Below, piece by piece: positions 22,498 to 31,780 of a stretch of 34,295 bases of DNA. This stretch comes from Arthrobacter sp. Its GTDB lineage: Bacteria; Actinomycetota; Actinomycetes; Actinomycetales; Micrococcaceae. The notes beneath the pieces are model-generated. The model did not search any database. It was not told where the DNA came from and worked only from the letters and a program-made list of their open reading frames with translations. The stretch is from the NCBI GenBank assembly GCA_025464875.1, contig JAODMV010000036.1, positions 1 through 34,295 of the forward strand. The letters are read 5' to 3'. Made by a program: the position numbers and the translations under genes. Numbering within the stretch: position 1 is the first letter of the stretch; each line of letters begins with the position of its first letter.

Positions 22498-24533
22498 GCG
22501 ACCTAAGCGGGGAAGCCGTGACCGCCACGGACGCCGGACTGAGGCAGCGGGTCCGACGAGACTCTCCTCGCAAGGATGCGCCGGGCTCCGATCGACACCG
22601 GCACGGCGCATCGCGTGCCCGCCGCGTCGCGCGGGCCGCGATTGTGGCTGCCGCCATTCTGCTCGCAGTGGTGGCCGGACGGGTCCTCGGAAGTGCAGGC
22701 GGATTCGCTGTCCTGGCGCTCTCGGGGATTCTGCTGTTGGCCGTACCTACGGCTCGTTCTTTTTCGCGTCGGGTGCTCATCGCCTTGACGATTGTTTTTG
22801 GGGTTGCACCGGTTCTGTGGTGGATTCCGTTTCCTCTTCCAACTCTCGGACGAGCCACTTTCCTGCTTGCAGTGACCGCAGCCGGGCTGGGGGCCTGGGT
22901 AGCGTACGGACGGGATCCGCGGTCAAGGCTGCGCCGGCTCATCCCGCAGATGCGGCTCATCGACTCGCTTCCGTTGATCGTCGCCTTGATGTCCGCCGGA
23001 ACGCTCATCAATTTCCTCAAGGCCAGGACGGCAAGCGATGCAATGACGCTGCTGGCCATGAGCTGGGACAATGCATCGCATTTTGACATGTACTACATGT
23101 TGCGGACGCACGGCCAGATTATCGGGGCCCTGGGCAATTCGCCTGATGGAAGCGCATGGCACTTCTACAACTACCCGCAGGGCTTCCATTCCACGGTGGC
23201 CCTGCTGGCCGAACTGGTCAGGGGGCCGCTCACGGCTGACCTTGGCGGGGAACTGGTCAGCTACACGATACTGAGCGCCGTTGCCGCCATCATGGCGGTC
23301 ACCCTCGTCGCTGCCGCCCTGTGTTCCCTTCCTTTGTTCCGGCGCAGCTTCAGCGTTGCTGCCCCGGTGGTCGTCTTCGTGTCTGCAGGGTGGATCTATG
23401 GCCCCGGCGCCGCCGCCACGATGCACGGTTTTCAGAACTTCTACGTCGCGGTAGCACTTGTTGCTGCGTTCTTGGTGCTGATGGTGCTCCAGGTGCGGCT
23501 CTTCCAGCCCCTCACCCTCGTTGCCGCGGTGGCCGCCGCCGTCGGTGTGGCGCATAACTGGGTTCTACTGGGCACACTCCTCATTGGAGCCTGCGCCATT
23601 CTCGTCATTCCGTGGAACCGTCGACGCTGGGCCGGGTCCCGCCGCAATTATCTTCTGGCAGCCGGTACCGCCATCTTCGCGATCCTCGCTCTCCTTCCTG
23701 CCCTGCGCCAGTTGTCGTCCATCTCGGCCGATGACGTGCTGTATGCCGTGGGCGGGGTTCCCGCACCGGACTATGGCAGAGCGGCGGCCATCGTAATTGG
23801 TGCCCTCGGGGTGAGCCTGCTGGCCGGTGCGAGGAGCAGGAACCGGGACTTCACATCTACTGTCCGCCAAACCGACCGGATGGCGGCCGGGGCGTGGACG
23901 GTCGTAGCCGGTCTCATTGTGGTCGTGTTCATGGCTGTTGCCCAGATCTCGAAGTCCGGGGCGTTGTCCTACTACTCGATCAAGTACGTTCTCGCCCTTG
24001 AACTCATTGCACTGGTGGTCTTAGCGATGGGTGTGGTCAGCCTCCTCGGCGCGGCCCCCGCCGGACGCCTCAGGACCTCATGGCGGGGCATCCTTGCCAC
24101 GCTGCTCCTGATGGCGGCCGTAACGCAGGGATTCGGCCTGACGCTCGATACCAGATCGATAGGGCTGACGCCGAGTTCGACGTCGGCGCTTGAGTTCGAG
24201 AAGCAGCAGAAGGCGCTGGACGCACCCGTGCCGAGGCATGTGGCGGCCCTGCTGACGGCGGTGGAATCCAACGGCGGCGCACCCGCTGCGTACCTGACGA
24301 CGTACGGGAAGGAATTTGACGCCATCCTGGCTTACCAGTGGTACGAAGGATTGACCCGGACGTACACGGAGAAGTCGGCAGCGTTAATGCCACACCTTTT
24401 CCCGCTGTGGTCCGGAGTCGAGGGCCTGCAACCCGTTGTCAAGGCGTTGAGGGAAGCGGAGCCAACCCTGAAAATCATCGTCGATCCCCATGACGAGGAG
24501 CTTTTGCGCCGGATACTGGGGGATGCGCGATAG
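22494..24533 (+). CDS. DUF6541-like multi-pass membrane protein (second copy), possible GT-C glycosyltransferase
   Basis: 679 aa, many TM helices; MSWDNASHFDMYYMLRTHGQIIGALGNSPDGSAWHFYNYPQGFHSTVALLAEL parallels the loop in 6923..8908; ATGA overlap with the acyltransferase. Confidence 0.72.
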   Translation: MSDLSGEAVTATDAGLRQRVRRDSPRKDAPGSDRHRHGASRARRVARAAIVAAAILLAVVAGRVLGSAGGFAVLALSGILLLAVPTARSFSRRVLIALTIVFGVAPVLWWIPFPLPTLGRATFLLAVTAAGLGAWVAYGRDPRSRLRRLIPQMRLIDSLPLIVALMSAGTLINFLKARTASDAMTLLAMSWDNASHFDMYYMLRTHGQIIGALGNSPDGSAWHFYNYPQGFHSTVALLAELVRGPLTADLGGELVSYTILSAVAAIMAVTLVAAALCSLPLFRRSFSVAAPVVVFVSAGWIYGPGAAATMHGFQNFYVAVALVAAFLVLMVLQVRLFQPLTLVAAVAAAVGVAHNWVLLGTLLIGACAILVIPWNRRRWAGSRRNYLLAAGTAIFAILALLPALRQLSSISADDVLYAVGGVPAPDYGRAAAIVIGALGVSLLAGARSRNRDFTSTVRQTDRMAAGAWTVVAGLIVVVFMAVAQISKSGALSYYSIKYVLALELIALVVLAMGVVSLLGAAPAGRLRTSWRGILATLLLMAAVTQGFGLTLDTRSIGLTPSSTSALEFEKQQKALDAPVPRHVAALLTAVESNGGAPAAYLTTYGKEFDAILAYQWYEGLTRTYTEKSAALMPHLFPLWSGVEGLQPVVKALREAEPTLKIIVDPHDEELLRRILGDAR

Positions 24534-24628
24534 CTCGACGCGGCCCCCGCCGTTTGCCGCGCTGATTCTTGGCGTGGCCGCTGCGGCGTCGTTAGCGTTC
24601 TGCATCGAGCGGGGCACTCCTGCCAAAA

Positions 24629-24672
24629 CCCAAGAAGCGGGTTCCGTGAGATCACGGAACCCGCTTCTTGGG
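24629..24672. terminator. Bidirectional hairpin terminator between convergent genes
   Basis: CCCAAGAAGCGGGTTCCGTGA-ga-TCACGGAACCCGCTTCTTGGG, perfect 21-bp arms, flanked by AAAA and ATTCTT. Confidence 0.88.
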
Positions 24673-24699
24673 ATTCTTACACCGTTGGCGTGAGCAGGC

Positions 24700-25317
24700 T
24701 CAGAGGTTCGCCGCTCGGGCGAGCTTCAGCATGGAGTCCTTGCCGGTGGCGTGGTCCCAGGCGCTAGCGTGGGGTAGGGCCACGATGAGCCTGGTTACCC
24801 GCGCCCCGTCCACGGAAACCAGCACGAATTCCGTGGAATCGCTCAGTGCCATCATCGAGTACTTTGCCGGGTGCTGCAGTCCCGGCACGTCCTCAGGGGC
24901 GTCCAACAGGGCGTAGGGGTTGGCCCGGGCGACTTCCTGCCCGCTTGGGTAGGTGATGATCTGTACCGTCAGCGCGTTCGTCGTGGCACCGCCGGGATCG
25001 AAAGCGTGAATGCATGAATCGTAAACGACGCCGTCTGCCGTGCGCTCCGCGTCCGGCTGCGCCGGCTGCAGCGAAGCTGCGACCGTGCCCAGGGACGCCT
25101 GGATTGCTGGGCCGTCCAGGAGTCCACAGGCTACCGACGCGCTGGTCGGCAGCACGGTTCTCCCGTCCCTGGCCGTCTCCGGCGCAGCCGGGGCGGATGA
25201 TGAGCCCGGGGAACTGGCGTCAGCGCTGCCCTGTTGCGAGGTACATCCGGAGACCAGGACCGCCACGACGGCTGCCGCCGACACGAACGTCCCGAGCCTC
25301 GGCCTAACGGAAGACAT
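24700..25317 (-). CDS. Lipoprotein, DUF3558-like
   Basis: MSSVRPRLGTFVSAAAVVAVLVSGCTSQQG lipobox; SVACGLLDGPAIQASLG...DSCIHAF. The track ORF from 25452 includes an unlikely N-terminal extension overlapping the upstream gene. Confidence 0.75.
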   Translation of the reverse strand: MSSVRPRLGTFVSAAAVVAVLVSGCTSQQGSADASSPGSSSAPAAPETARDGRTVLPTSASVACGLLDGPAIQASLGTVAASLQPAQPDAERTADGVVYDSCIHAFDPGGATTNALTVQIITYPSGQEVARANPYALLDAPEDVPGLQHPAKYSMMALSDSTEFVLVSVDGARVTRLIVALPHASAWDHATGKDSMLKLARAANL

Positions 25318-27262
25318 CGGCGTCCACTCCCATGATGAGGCGGTCGCCAGGTGCCGCAGAGCGCAGGTAACGGATGACGTCGCTCTCAGCCAGTGCGATG
25401 CATCCCCAGGTTCCGACGGGGTTGGCATGGAGGAAGATCGCGAATCCGGCATTCATCGTAATGGGGGCGTCAGGCGGCCTGTTGTAGTTGATGACAGCCC
25501 CCTGACGGTAGTCGCCCTGTCTACGAGTAGCGTAGTACCACATGTTTTCGTCCGGGAAGATGTCCGCCGAGGATTCGAAGTACTTGTTGTAGTTCGAATT
25601 CAGGCGGCCGCCCCAGCGGGAATATGGGTTGAGCGTCCGGTACGGAAGCGCCGTGCCGGGGTTCGATAGCCCAAACGCCTCAGTGACGCTGAAAGACCCT
25701 GTGGGCGAGAACTTTCCGGTGGTAGGACCCGTGGCGACGCCCGGGCGGGCGAACCCGCTTTCCCCATCCGCTCCCCGCGCCGCCCATTCGAGCGAATATC
25801 CCCAGGACTGGCGGACACAGTTGACGAAGTTGACAGAGGTGGAACCGTAACTCTGGGCGACGGCGAAGCTGACCCGCGCGGCCCCCGCATGGGGGTACTT
25901 GGCCGCTCCACGGCCGAGTGAGGCGCAGTAGCCCCACGGTGAGATCGAGGAGCTCAGGGCACCGCGTGAGGACCAGGTGTACGTGCCGTACTGGAATTCC
26001 TGGCGGCAGGATCCGGCCCAGCAGGACTCGTCGGCGACGGGGTACCCGAGAGCGCTTGAGGGGCCGCCCCGCTGCCGGTAGCCGTTGTAGAAGGCCCCGG
26101 AAATGGCATGCGTGCCGGCGCTGGCGGCGTAGTAGATCGCCCCGCCCTGGAAGGCCTGCTGGCATCCTCCGGCGGCCAGACCACACTTCTCGGTTTCAAC
26201 CGGATATCCGAGCGCACCGTTCTCCGCTCCCAAGGCTGACCAGCGCGCAAGGATGGCGTTCATGACGGGGTTCGTTCCCACGCCCGGCGCGTAGAAGATG
26301 CCGCCGTTCTGGAACGTCTGCACGCACCCGCCGGCGGCGAGGCCGCAGCGCTCAATGCCGGTCGGGTATCCGAGCGCGCCGTTTTCGGCTCCGAGCCCGG
26401 TCCACCGCGCGAGGATGGCGTTCATGACCGGGTTGGTCCCGACGCCGGGAACGTAATACATCGCACCCCACTGGAACGGCTGCATGCACGCACCGTTCCT
26501 CAGGCCGCACTTCTCGACACCGGTCGGATATCCCAACGGTCCGGTTTCGGCGCCAAGGCCTGTCCATCTGGCAGCGATACCGTTCCAGACTTCGAACGTT
26601 CCGCTGTTCGGCACGTAGTACACGGCGCCGCCCTGGAAGGTCTGGCGGCATCCTCCGCCGCTGAGGCCGCATTTCTCTTCGTTTGTCGGGTAGCCCAGTC
26701 CGCCCTTGAGGCTCCCGAGCTGTGCCCACCGCAGGGCAATGGTGCCGCGAACTGACTTGGCGCCGAGGGCCGACGACCAGGCAATCGATCCCTTAGCAAA
26801 TTCACCATGACAGCCGTCCGCGGCGAGGCCGCACGCGATCGCGCCCTGGGCGGCGCCGAGAACTCCCGTCTCGCCGCCCAGTTCCAGCCACCGGGCCTTG
26901 ATGGCCTGCTCACCCGCGGTCGGCTGCCCCGCTGCGGCTTCGGACGATACTTCCGGTTCCGCGGGCAGGGTGGCCGACGGCGCCGGGCCCGCTGTCGGGG
27001 CCGGATCCGTTCCTGGATCCTCAGACGGCAGAGGCGCCGGCGTTGGCTGCGGGGACGCCGAGGTCGCTGCGGACGGCTGGGGGGTCGGCGTTTCAGTGCC
27101 GGCATCCGTGCCGGACGAGGATGATGTGCCGCTAGGAGTGGGTGAAGGCTCGGCCCCCGGCGGAGCGGGGAGGGCCAGGGCCTGTACCCCCATGGACGTT
27201 GTCAACGCAACGGCCAATAAGGCCGTCAGAAGTGGGCGAGTCCACTTTAGTGTTCTGTTCAT
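25304..27262 (-). CDS. Secreted L,D-transpeptidase-family protein with six N-terminal LGFP repeats
   Basis: Signal MNRTLKWTRPLLTALLAVALTTSMGVQALA; S/T/P/E-rich linker; LGFP repeats; C-terminal YkuD-like domain INYNRPPDAPITMNAGFAIFLHANPVGTWGCIALAESDVIRYLRSAAPGDRLIMG. Preferred ATG at 27262 (track ORF starts at 27310). Confidence 0.85.
   Translation of the reverse strand: MNRTLKWTRPLLTALLAVALTTSMGVQALALPAPPGAEPSPTPSGTSSSSGTDAGTETPTPQPSAATSASPQPTPAPLPSEDPGTDPAPTAGPAPSATLPAEPEVSSEAAAGQPTAGEQAIKARWLELGGETGVLGAAQGAIACGLAADGCHGEFAKGSIAWSSALGAKSVRGTIALRWAQLGSLKGGLGYPTNEEKCGLSGGGCRQTFQGGAVYYVPNSGTFEVWNGIAARWTGLGAETGPLGYPTGVEKCGLRNGACMQPFQWGAMYYVPGVGTNPVMNAILARWTGLGAENGALGYPTGIERCGLAAGGCVQTFQNGGIFYAPGVGTNPVMNAILARWSALGAENGALGYPVETEKCGLAAGGCQQAFQGGAIYYAASAGTHAISGAFYNGYRQRGGPSSALGYPVADESCWAGSCRQEFQYGTYTWSSRGALSSSISPWGYCASLGRGAAKYPHAGAARVSFAVAQSYGSTSVNFVNCVRQSWGYSLEWAARGADGESGFARPGVATGPTTGKFSPTGSFSVTEAFGLSNPGTALPYRTLNPYSRWGGRLNSNYNKYFESSADIFPDENMWYYATRRQGDYRQGAVINYNRPPDAPITMNAGFAIFLHANPVGTWGCIALAESDVIRYLRSAAPGDRLIMGVDADVFR
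25950..26900 (-). repeat. Six LGFP-type repeats, most with a C-x6-C pair
   Basis: LGAAQG, LGYPTN, LGYPTG, LGYPTG, LGYPVE, LGYPVA units; two adjacent 54-aa (162-nt) units are almost identical. Confidence 0.9.
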
Positions 27263-27475
27263 TTTTCTTTCCCCAGCATTTTTGGCATTACTCGTGAAGC
27301 CTAGCCGCATGCCTCCGCCTACCGGCTATTGAGACGAAATCCGTTGTTGGATCGTTGCCAGTTTCCGGACTTTCTCGCAGCGCAATTCCAGCGGTCTGGA
27401 TTTCTTTATGAGCGGCGCACAAATGCCGGGCGGCCCCGGCCGCACGACGACCTGGATTCAAGGGTTAAGACCACG

Positions 27476-29407
27476 TCAGCGCCGAGTGACCCTCACCCCG
27501 GTGGCCGGGGTCCAAGTCAGTATCGCCCCCTGGAATACCTGACGGCAGTTTGTTGAAGTCGAGCAGGTCTCGTTACTCAGCGGATAGCCCATCCAGCCGT
27601 ACTCGAATCCTTGACTGGCCCAGACGCCGCGGATTGCTCCAAAGGGGCTGAAGAAGGCCCCGAGTCCTGGTCCCCAGACAATGGCCCCGGTTTCGTACAT
27701 TTGGTAGCAGCCGCCATTTTTGGAACCACAATGCTCTGGCGATGTGGGGTAACCCGGCCTGCCGTTTTCGAAGCCGAATGAACCGTACGTTCCGCGGATA
27801 GCGCCGAAAGGACTCGGGTGGGCGCCGGTGCCGGGCGACCACAAGATCGCGCCGCCCTGGAACATCTGGTAGCAGCCGGCCTTCGTCAATCCGCAAATCT
27901 GGCCGCTCGCGGGATAACCGAGGTAGCCGTTTTCGAATCCGGTACCGGCATAGGTCGAACGGATCGGCCCGTTCTTGCTGATCTGGGCGTTTGTTGCCCC
28001 CGACCAGAGGATGGCGCCGCCCTGGAACATCTGATAGCAGCCCCCGTTCTTCAGCCCGCAAAATTCGGGGCCCATGACCGGGTAACCCAAGGGTCCGTTT
28101 TCAAATCCCGTGCTCTGGTAAGCGCCGCGGATCGCGCCGTTATTGCTGGTGTGTGCCCCGGAGGAAGGCGACCAGAGGATCGCACCCCCCTGGAAGATCT
28201 GGTAGCATCCGCCGTTCGTCAGTCCGCAGGTAACCCCGCCCCATGCTCGGCCGAGCACGGATGCGGAATCGGCCGCCTCCTGTGCGATCGCCGAGGTGGC
28301 CGCCTTAGCGCTGCTCCCGGCAAACTCCCGGAGACTGGCCAGGTCGCCGTTCCAGACGTTCGAATCTCCGCCGCCGGCGAAGGGGCCGCTCTCGCTGTAT
28401 TGCCAGAAGCTGTAGCCGCTCCAACTGGATGGCAAGGGGCCAGCGTCGTTAGTGGGAGAGCTGGGCCAACGCGCGATCCAGAGGGGGAAGTCACCGAAAC
28501 CGGCGGCGTCCCCGGTGCAGTAGTTCCACCAGGAGGTGGTGGTGTACATGACCGGCAGACGCCCCGTCAGGGCCAGCATGGTGTTGCCAAAGTCCCGAGC
28601 CCAGGACGCCAGCTCACCCGGAGACATGTCGTAGCAGGTGTTGCCCTGGTAGAACCCGTTGATGGTCTGACCCGCGTAGGGGTTGCCCTCAAAATCCAGG
28701 ACCGGAGGGAGCGTGTAGCCGTCGGCACTCCAGCCGCCCCCGCCCCGCACGAAAAGACGGGCCTGGTCCGCGCCCGAAGACGCCATCGGATTGGCGAAAT
28801 GGTACGCGCCGCGGAGCATGCCCACGGCCCGGGCTCCCTGATACTGGGCACCGAAAGACGGGCTCGAGTAGTAGTTGCCTTCCGTGGCCTTGATATAGGC
28901 GAACCGGGCGCCCATGTTCCACTGCTGCTGCCAGTTGATACCCGCCTGGTAGTTGCTGACGTCCAGGCCCTGGACACCAAAGGTCGGCATCCAGGTGCTT
29001 TCAGGCGTCAAGGCCTCGGTGGTGGTGCGGGCGGTCCGGAGCCCCTGGCCCATCTGGGCCCCGCCCGGGCCTGCGGCCTTGGCCATGGCGGCACGGTAAG
29101 CGGCCGGATCTCGATCGGTCGCCGCGGGGGCACTGCTCGGCGCGGCCGCCGGTGCGGGCGGCGGGGTGGTCGCGGTCGGGGCGGGCGCCGCCACGCTCGG
29201 GCTCGCCGCCGGCGTCCCGGTGGGCGTCCCGGTCGGCGTGGCAGAGGGGGTGGGTGTGGGGGTGGCAACCGCGGTGGCGGTGGCCGTCGGAGACGGCTCG
29301 GCGGCTGCGGGGGAAGCCAGACCGGGAGCAGCCAGGAGAGAGGCGGCCAGAAGCGCGGCTCCAATTCTGCTGCTGCGGGGATAGGGGGGGAGGAGGGTCC
29401 GCTTCAT
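27476..29407 (-). CDS. Secreted GH25 muramidase (lysozyme) with C-terminal LGFP repeats
   Basis: Signal MKRTLLPPYPRSSRIGAALLAASLLAAPGLASPAAA; T/P/A linker; GLDVSNYQAGINWQQQWNMGARFAYIKATEGNYYSSPSF...LPPVLDFEGNPY...PVMYTTTSWW...LWIARW...FWQYSESG; then repeats. Preferred ATG at 29407. Confidence 0.93.
   Translation of the reverse strand: MKRTLLPPYPRSSRIGAALLAASLLAAPGLASPAAAEPSPTATATAVATPTPTPSATPTGTPTGTPAASPSVAAPAPTATTPPPAPAAAPSSAPAATDRDPAAYRAAMAKAAGPGGAQMGQGLRTARTTTEALTPESTWMPTFGVQGLDVSNYQAGINWQQQWNMGARFAYIKATEGNYYSSPSFGAQYQGARAVGMLRGAYHFANPMASSGADQARLFVRGGGGWSADGYTLPPVLDFEGNPYAGQTINGFYQGNTCYDMSPGELASWARDFGNTMLALTGRLPVMYTTTSWWNYCTGDAAGFGDFPLWIARWPSSPTNDAGPLPSSWSGYSFWQYSESGPFAGGGDSNVWNGDLASLREFAGSSAKAATSAIAQEAADSASVLGRAWGGVTCGLTNGGCYQIFQGGAILWSPSSGAHTSNNGAIRGAYQSTGFENGPLGYPVMGPEFCGLKNGGCYQMFQGGAILWSGATNAQISKNGPIRSTYAGTGFENGYLGYPASGQICGLTKAGCYQMFQGGAILWSPGTGAHPSPFGAIRGTYGSFGFENGRPGYPTSPEHCGSKNGGCYQMYETGAIVWGPGLGAFFSPFGAIRGVWASQGFEYGWMGYPLSNETCSTSTNCRQVFQGAILTWTPATGVRVTRR
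27486..28240 (-). repeat. Five LGFP-type repeats in the GH25 protein
   Basis: CGLTNGGCYQIFQGGAILWSP, CGLKNGGCYQMFQGGAILWSG, CGLTKAGCYQMFQGGAILWSP, CGSKNGGCYQMYETGAIVWGP, CSTSTNCRQVFQGAILTWTP. Confidence 0.9.
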
Positions 29408-29690
29408 TGTTTGCTCCGGAACAACGACACGCTTGGGGCTGCGTCGTATTGGTCTCGGGTCCGGTGAACTGCTATCGACTCCACCAGGGCCACGAGAATG
29501 TCTGACTTGTCGCGCCAACCCTAGCACCGCCGAGAATCGTGGAACCAGAGTTTCCCGTGTTGCCGATGTGAAAAGAGTCATGCCCCGATCTGGAGGTTAT
29601 CCCCAAGGGGGCCGCGGGCTCTTGCCCGGCACGCTGCCTCCGCCTAGCTTTAACCCAATTGCACCGCCTCATCAGCGGAGCGACAGTCAT

Positions 29691-30926
29691 ATGGGGGGCA
29701 CCGTGGAGGCTGTGCGCATCGTCGAGGACGAAGTCCGGGAGCTGATCCGACGGCGGGGTCTGGACCCGTTGCGGCAGGCCGGCGAAGTCCGGCGCCTCGT
29801 GGAGGCGGCCGTCAGCGACTACGACGAGCGGGCCCTTCTGGCGCCGCTGCCTCCCTTGGGCCCCATGGAGACAGCCCGCAGGTTTGTCTACGACGCCGTG
29901 GCCGGCTTTGGGCCGATACAGCCGCTGCTGGATGATCCGGCGATCGAGGAGATCTGGATCAACGCGCCCAGTGAGATCTACGTGGCGCGTAACGGCGAAT
30001 CCGAGCTGACGTCGGTCTCCCTGACGGAGCAGCAGGTCCGGGACCTGGTGGAGCGGATGCTCAAGAGCTCTGGCCGCCGCCTCGACATGTCTTCCCCGTT
30101 CGTCGATGCGGCGCTCCCGGACGGGTCTCGGCTCCACGTGGTGATCCCGGACGTGACGCGCCGTCACTGGGCCATCAATGTCCGCAAGTTCGTGGTCAAA
30201 GCCAGCAGGCTGGAGCACTTGGTGGAGCTGGGAACACTGACCCCACAGGCGGCGCGGTTTCTCGGGGCGGCCGTGGCCAGTGGCCTCAACATCCTGGTGT
30301 CCGGGGCAACGCAGGCGGGCAAGACCACGATGCTCAACTGCCTCGCCGCGAGCATCGGCACCCGCGAGCGCGTCATCACCGTGGAGGAAATCTTTGAGCT
30401 GCAGTTCCCGCTCCGCGACGTGGTGGGGCTGCAATGCCGGCAAGCAAATCTCGAAGGCGAGGGAGAGATTCCCCTGCGTCGCTTGGTCAAAGAGGCGCTG
30501 CGCATGCGGCCGGACCGGCTGGTGGTAGGCGAGGTCAGGGAAGCCGAAAGCCTGGACATGCTGATCGCCCTGAATTCCGGCCTGCCAGGGATGTGCACCG
30601 TTCATGCGAACTCTGCGCACGACGCGGTCACGAAAATCTGCACGCTTCCCTTGCTCGCCGGGGAAAACATTTCCAGTGCCTTCGTTGTCCCCACCGTCGC
30701 CTCCTGTATCGACCTGGTGGTCCATTGCAGCCGGTACGCCAATGGGCGCCGGCAGGTCACGGAGATCCTGTCGCTGGGCCGCAGGGTGGAGAACGGCATT
30801 ATCGAGTCGTCCATGGTCTTCAGCATGGACGACGGCCAGCTGCAGCCGAAGGCAAATTCGATGCCCGCCGCGGAGAAGTTCGCGCGGGGCGGGCATGACG
30901 TCGCGGCGCTGCTGGAGCGGCGCTGA
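29691..30926 (+). CDS. tadA: Tad pilus ATPase TadA/CpaF
   Basis: GPIQPLLDDPAIEEIWINAPSEIYVARNGE; Walker A SGATQAGKTTMLN; ALRMRPDRLVVGEVREAESLDMLIALNSGLPGMCTVHANSA. ATG at 29691 preferred over the 29433 ORF start. Confidence 0.94.
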   Translation: MGGTVEAVRIVEDEVRELIRRRGLDPLRQAGEVRRLVEAAVSDYDERALLAPLPPLGPMETARRFVYDAVAGFGPIQPLLDDPAIEEIWINAPSEIYVARNGESELTSVSLTEQQVRDLVERMLKSSGRRLDMSSPFVDAALPDGSRLHVVIPDVTRRHWAINVRKFVVKASRLEHLVELGTLTPQAARFLGAAVASGLNILVSGATQAGKTTMLNCLAASIGTRERVITVEEIFELQFPLRDVVGLQCRQANLEGEGEIPLRRLVKEALRMRPDRLVVGEVREAESLDMLIALNSGLPGMCTVHANSAHDAVTKICTLPLLAGENISSAFVVPTVASCIDLVVHCSRYANGRRQVTEILSLGRRVENGIIESSMVFSMDDGQLQPKANSMPAAEKFARGGHDVAALLERR

Positions 30927-31780
30927 TGGCGCCGCTCCTTGGGGTGCTGGGCGGAGCCGGTCTCCTGCTGATGTGGTGGTCCGCGTGGGAGCAACCGCAA
31001 AAAGCCCAGCCCGAAGTCCGGGTCAGCAGACTGGAGGATCTGCTCCGGAGGGCAGGCATCGAGAAGGTCAGCGCAACTGGACTGCTCGTGACCTGCCTCG
31101 GCGTGGGAGCGGTTACCACGATCGTTTTCTTCGCCGTGACCCGGTCCTGGCCGATTTCGGGCTGTTTTGGACTTTTCGGCGGATGGTTGCCGATGGCCAT
31201 CGTGAAGTGGCGTGCCCGACACCGGGCAGCCGTGCTGCGGCAGCTCTGGCCCGACGTCGTCGATCACCTCCGTTCGGCTATCAGGGCGGGGCTGTCTTTG
31301 CCCGAGGCGCTCATCCAACTCGGGGACAAGGGCCCGGCGGAGCTCCGTTCCGTATTCCGCGACTTTGGCGCCGATTACCGCTCGGGAGGCCAGTTCGATC
31401 CCGCCCTGACCCGGCTCAAGGATCGTCTGGCCGACCCGGTCGCCGACCGCATCGTTGAGGCGCTGCGGCTGACCCGGCAGGTAGGCGGCTCGGACCTCGG
31501 CCGGCTGCTCGGCACACTCGCCGAATTCCTGCGGGAGAGCGCCCGGACCAGAAGCGAACTGGAGGCCCGGCAATCCTGGACGGTCAACGCCGCACGGCTT
31601 GCTGTTGCTGCGCCGTGGATGGTCCTGGTGTTGCTGGCAAGCCGGCCGGAGGCTGTGATGGCGTACAACACTCCGATGGGCGCGGCCGTGCTGCTCGGCG
31701 GGCTCGGCGTTTCCCTCATCTCGTACGCGATCATGCTGCGCATCGGTGCACTTCCGGAAGACGAGAGGGTCCTGCGATGA
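30926..31780 (+). CDS. tadB: Tad pilus inner-membrane protein TadB (T2SSF)
   Basis: Start overlaps the tadA stop; QLWPDVVDHLRSAIRAGLSLPEALIQLGDKGPAELRSVFRDF T2SSF motif; C-terminal TM segments. Confidence 0.9.
   Translation: MAPLLGVLGGAGLLLMWWSAWEQPQKAQPEVRVSRLEDLLRRAGIEKVSATGLLVTCLGVGAVTTIVFFAVTRSWPISGCFGLFGGWLPMAIVKWRARHRAAVLRQLWPDVVDHLRSAIRAGLSLPEALIQLGDKGPAELRSVFRDFGADYRSGGQFDPALTRLKDRLADPVADRIVEALRLTRQVGGSDLGRLLGTLAEFLRESARTRSELEARQSWTVNAARLAVAAPWMVLVLLASRPEAVMAYNTPMGAAVLLGGLGVSLISYAIMLRIGALPEDERVLR

Noticed and set aside
27263-27475. Possible ydaO (c-di-AMP) riboswitch upstream of the L,D-transpeptidase gene
   Set aside because: Read on the minus strand by eye; I could not find the conserved ydaO motifs. 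An Infernal search would settle it.
29180-29310. Tandem-looking GC repeat (ggcgtcccggtgggcgtcccggtcggcgtgg)
   Set aside because: Encodes the T/P/A/G-rich linker between signal peptide and GH25 domain; not a separate DNA element.
27818-29467. 549-aa plus-strand ORF opposite the GH25-LGFP gene
   Set aside because: Translation is repetitive G/R/A-rich; the minus strand carries a signal peptide, GH25 and repeats.
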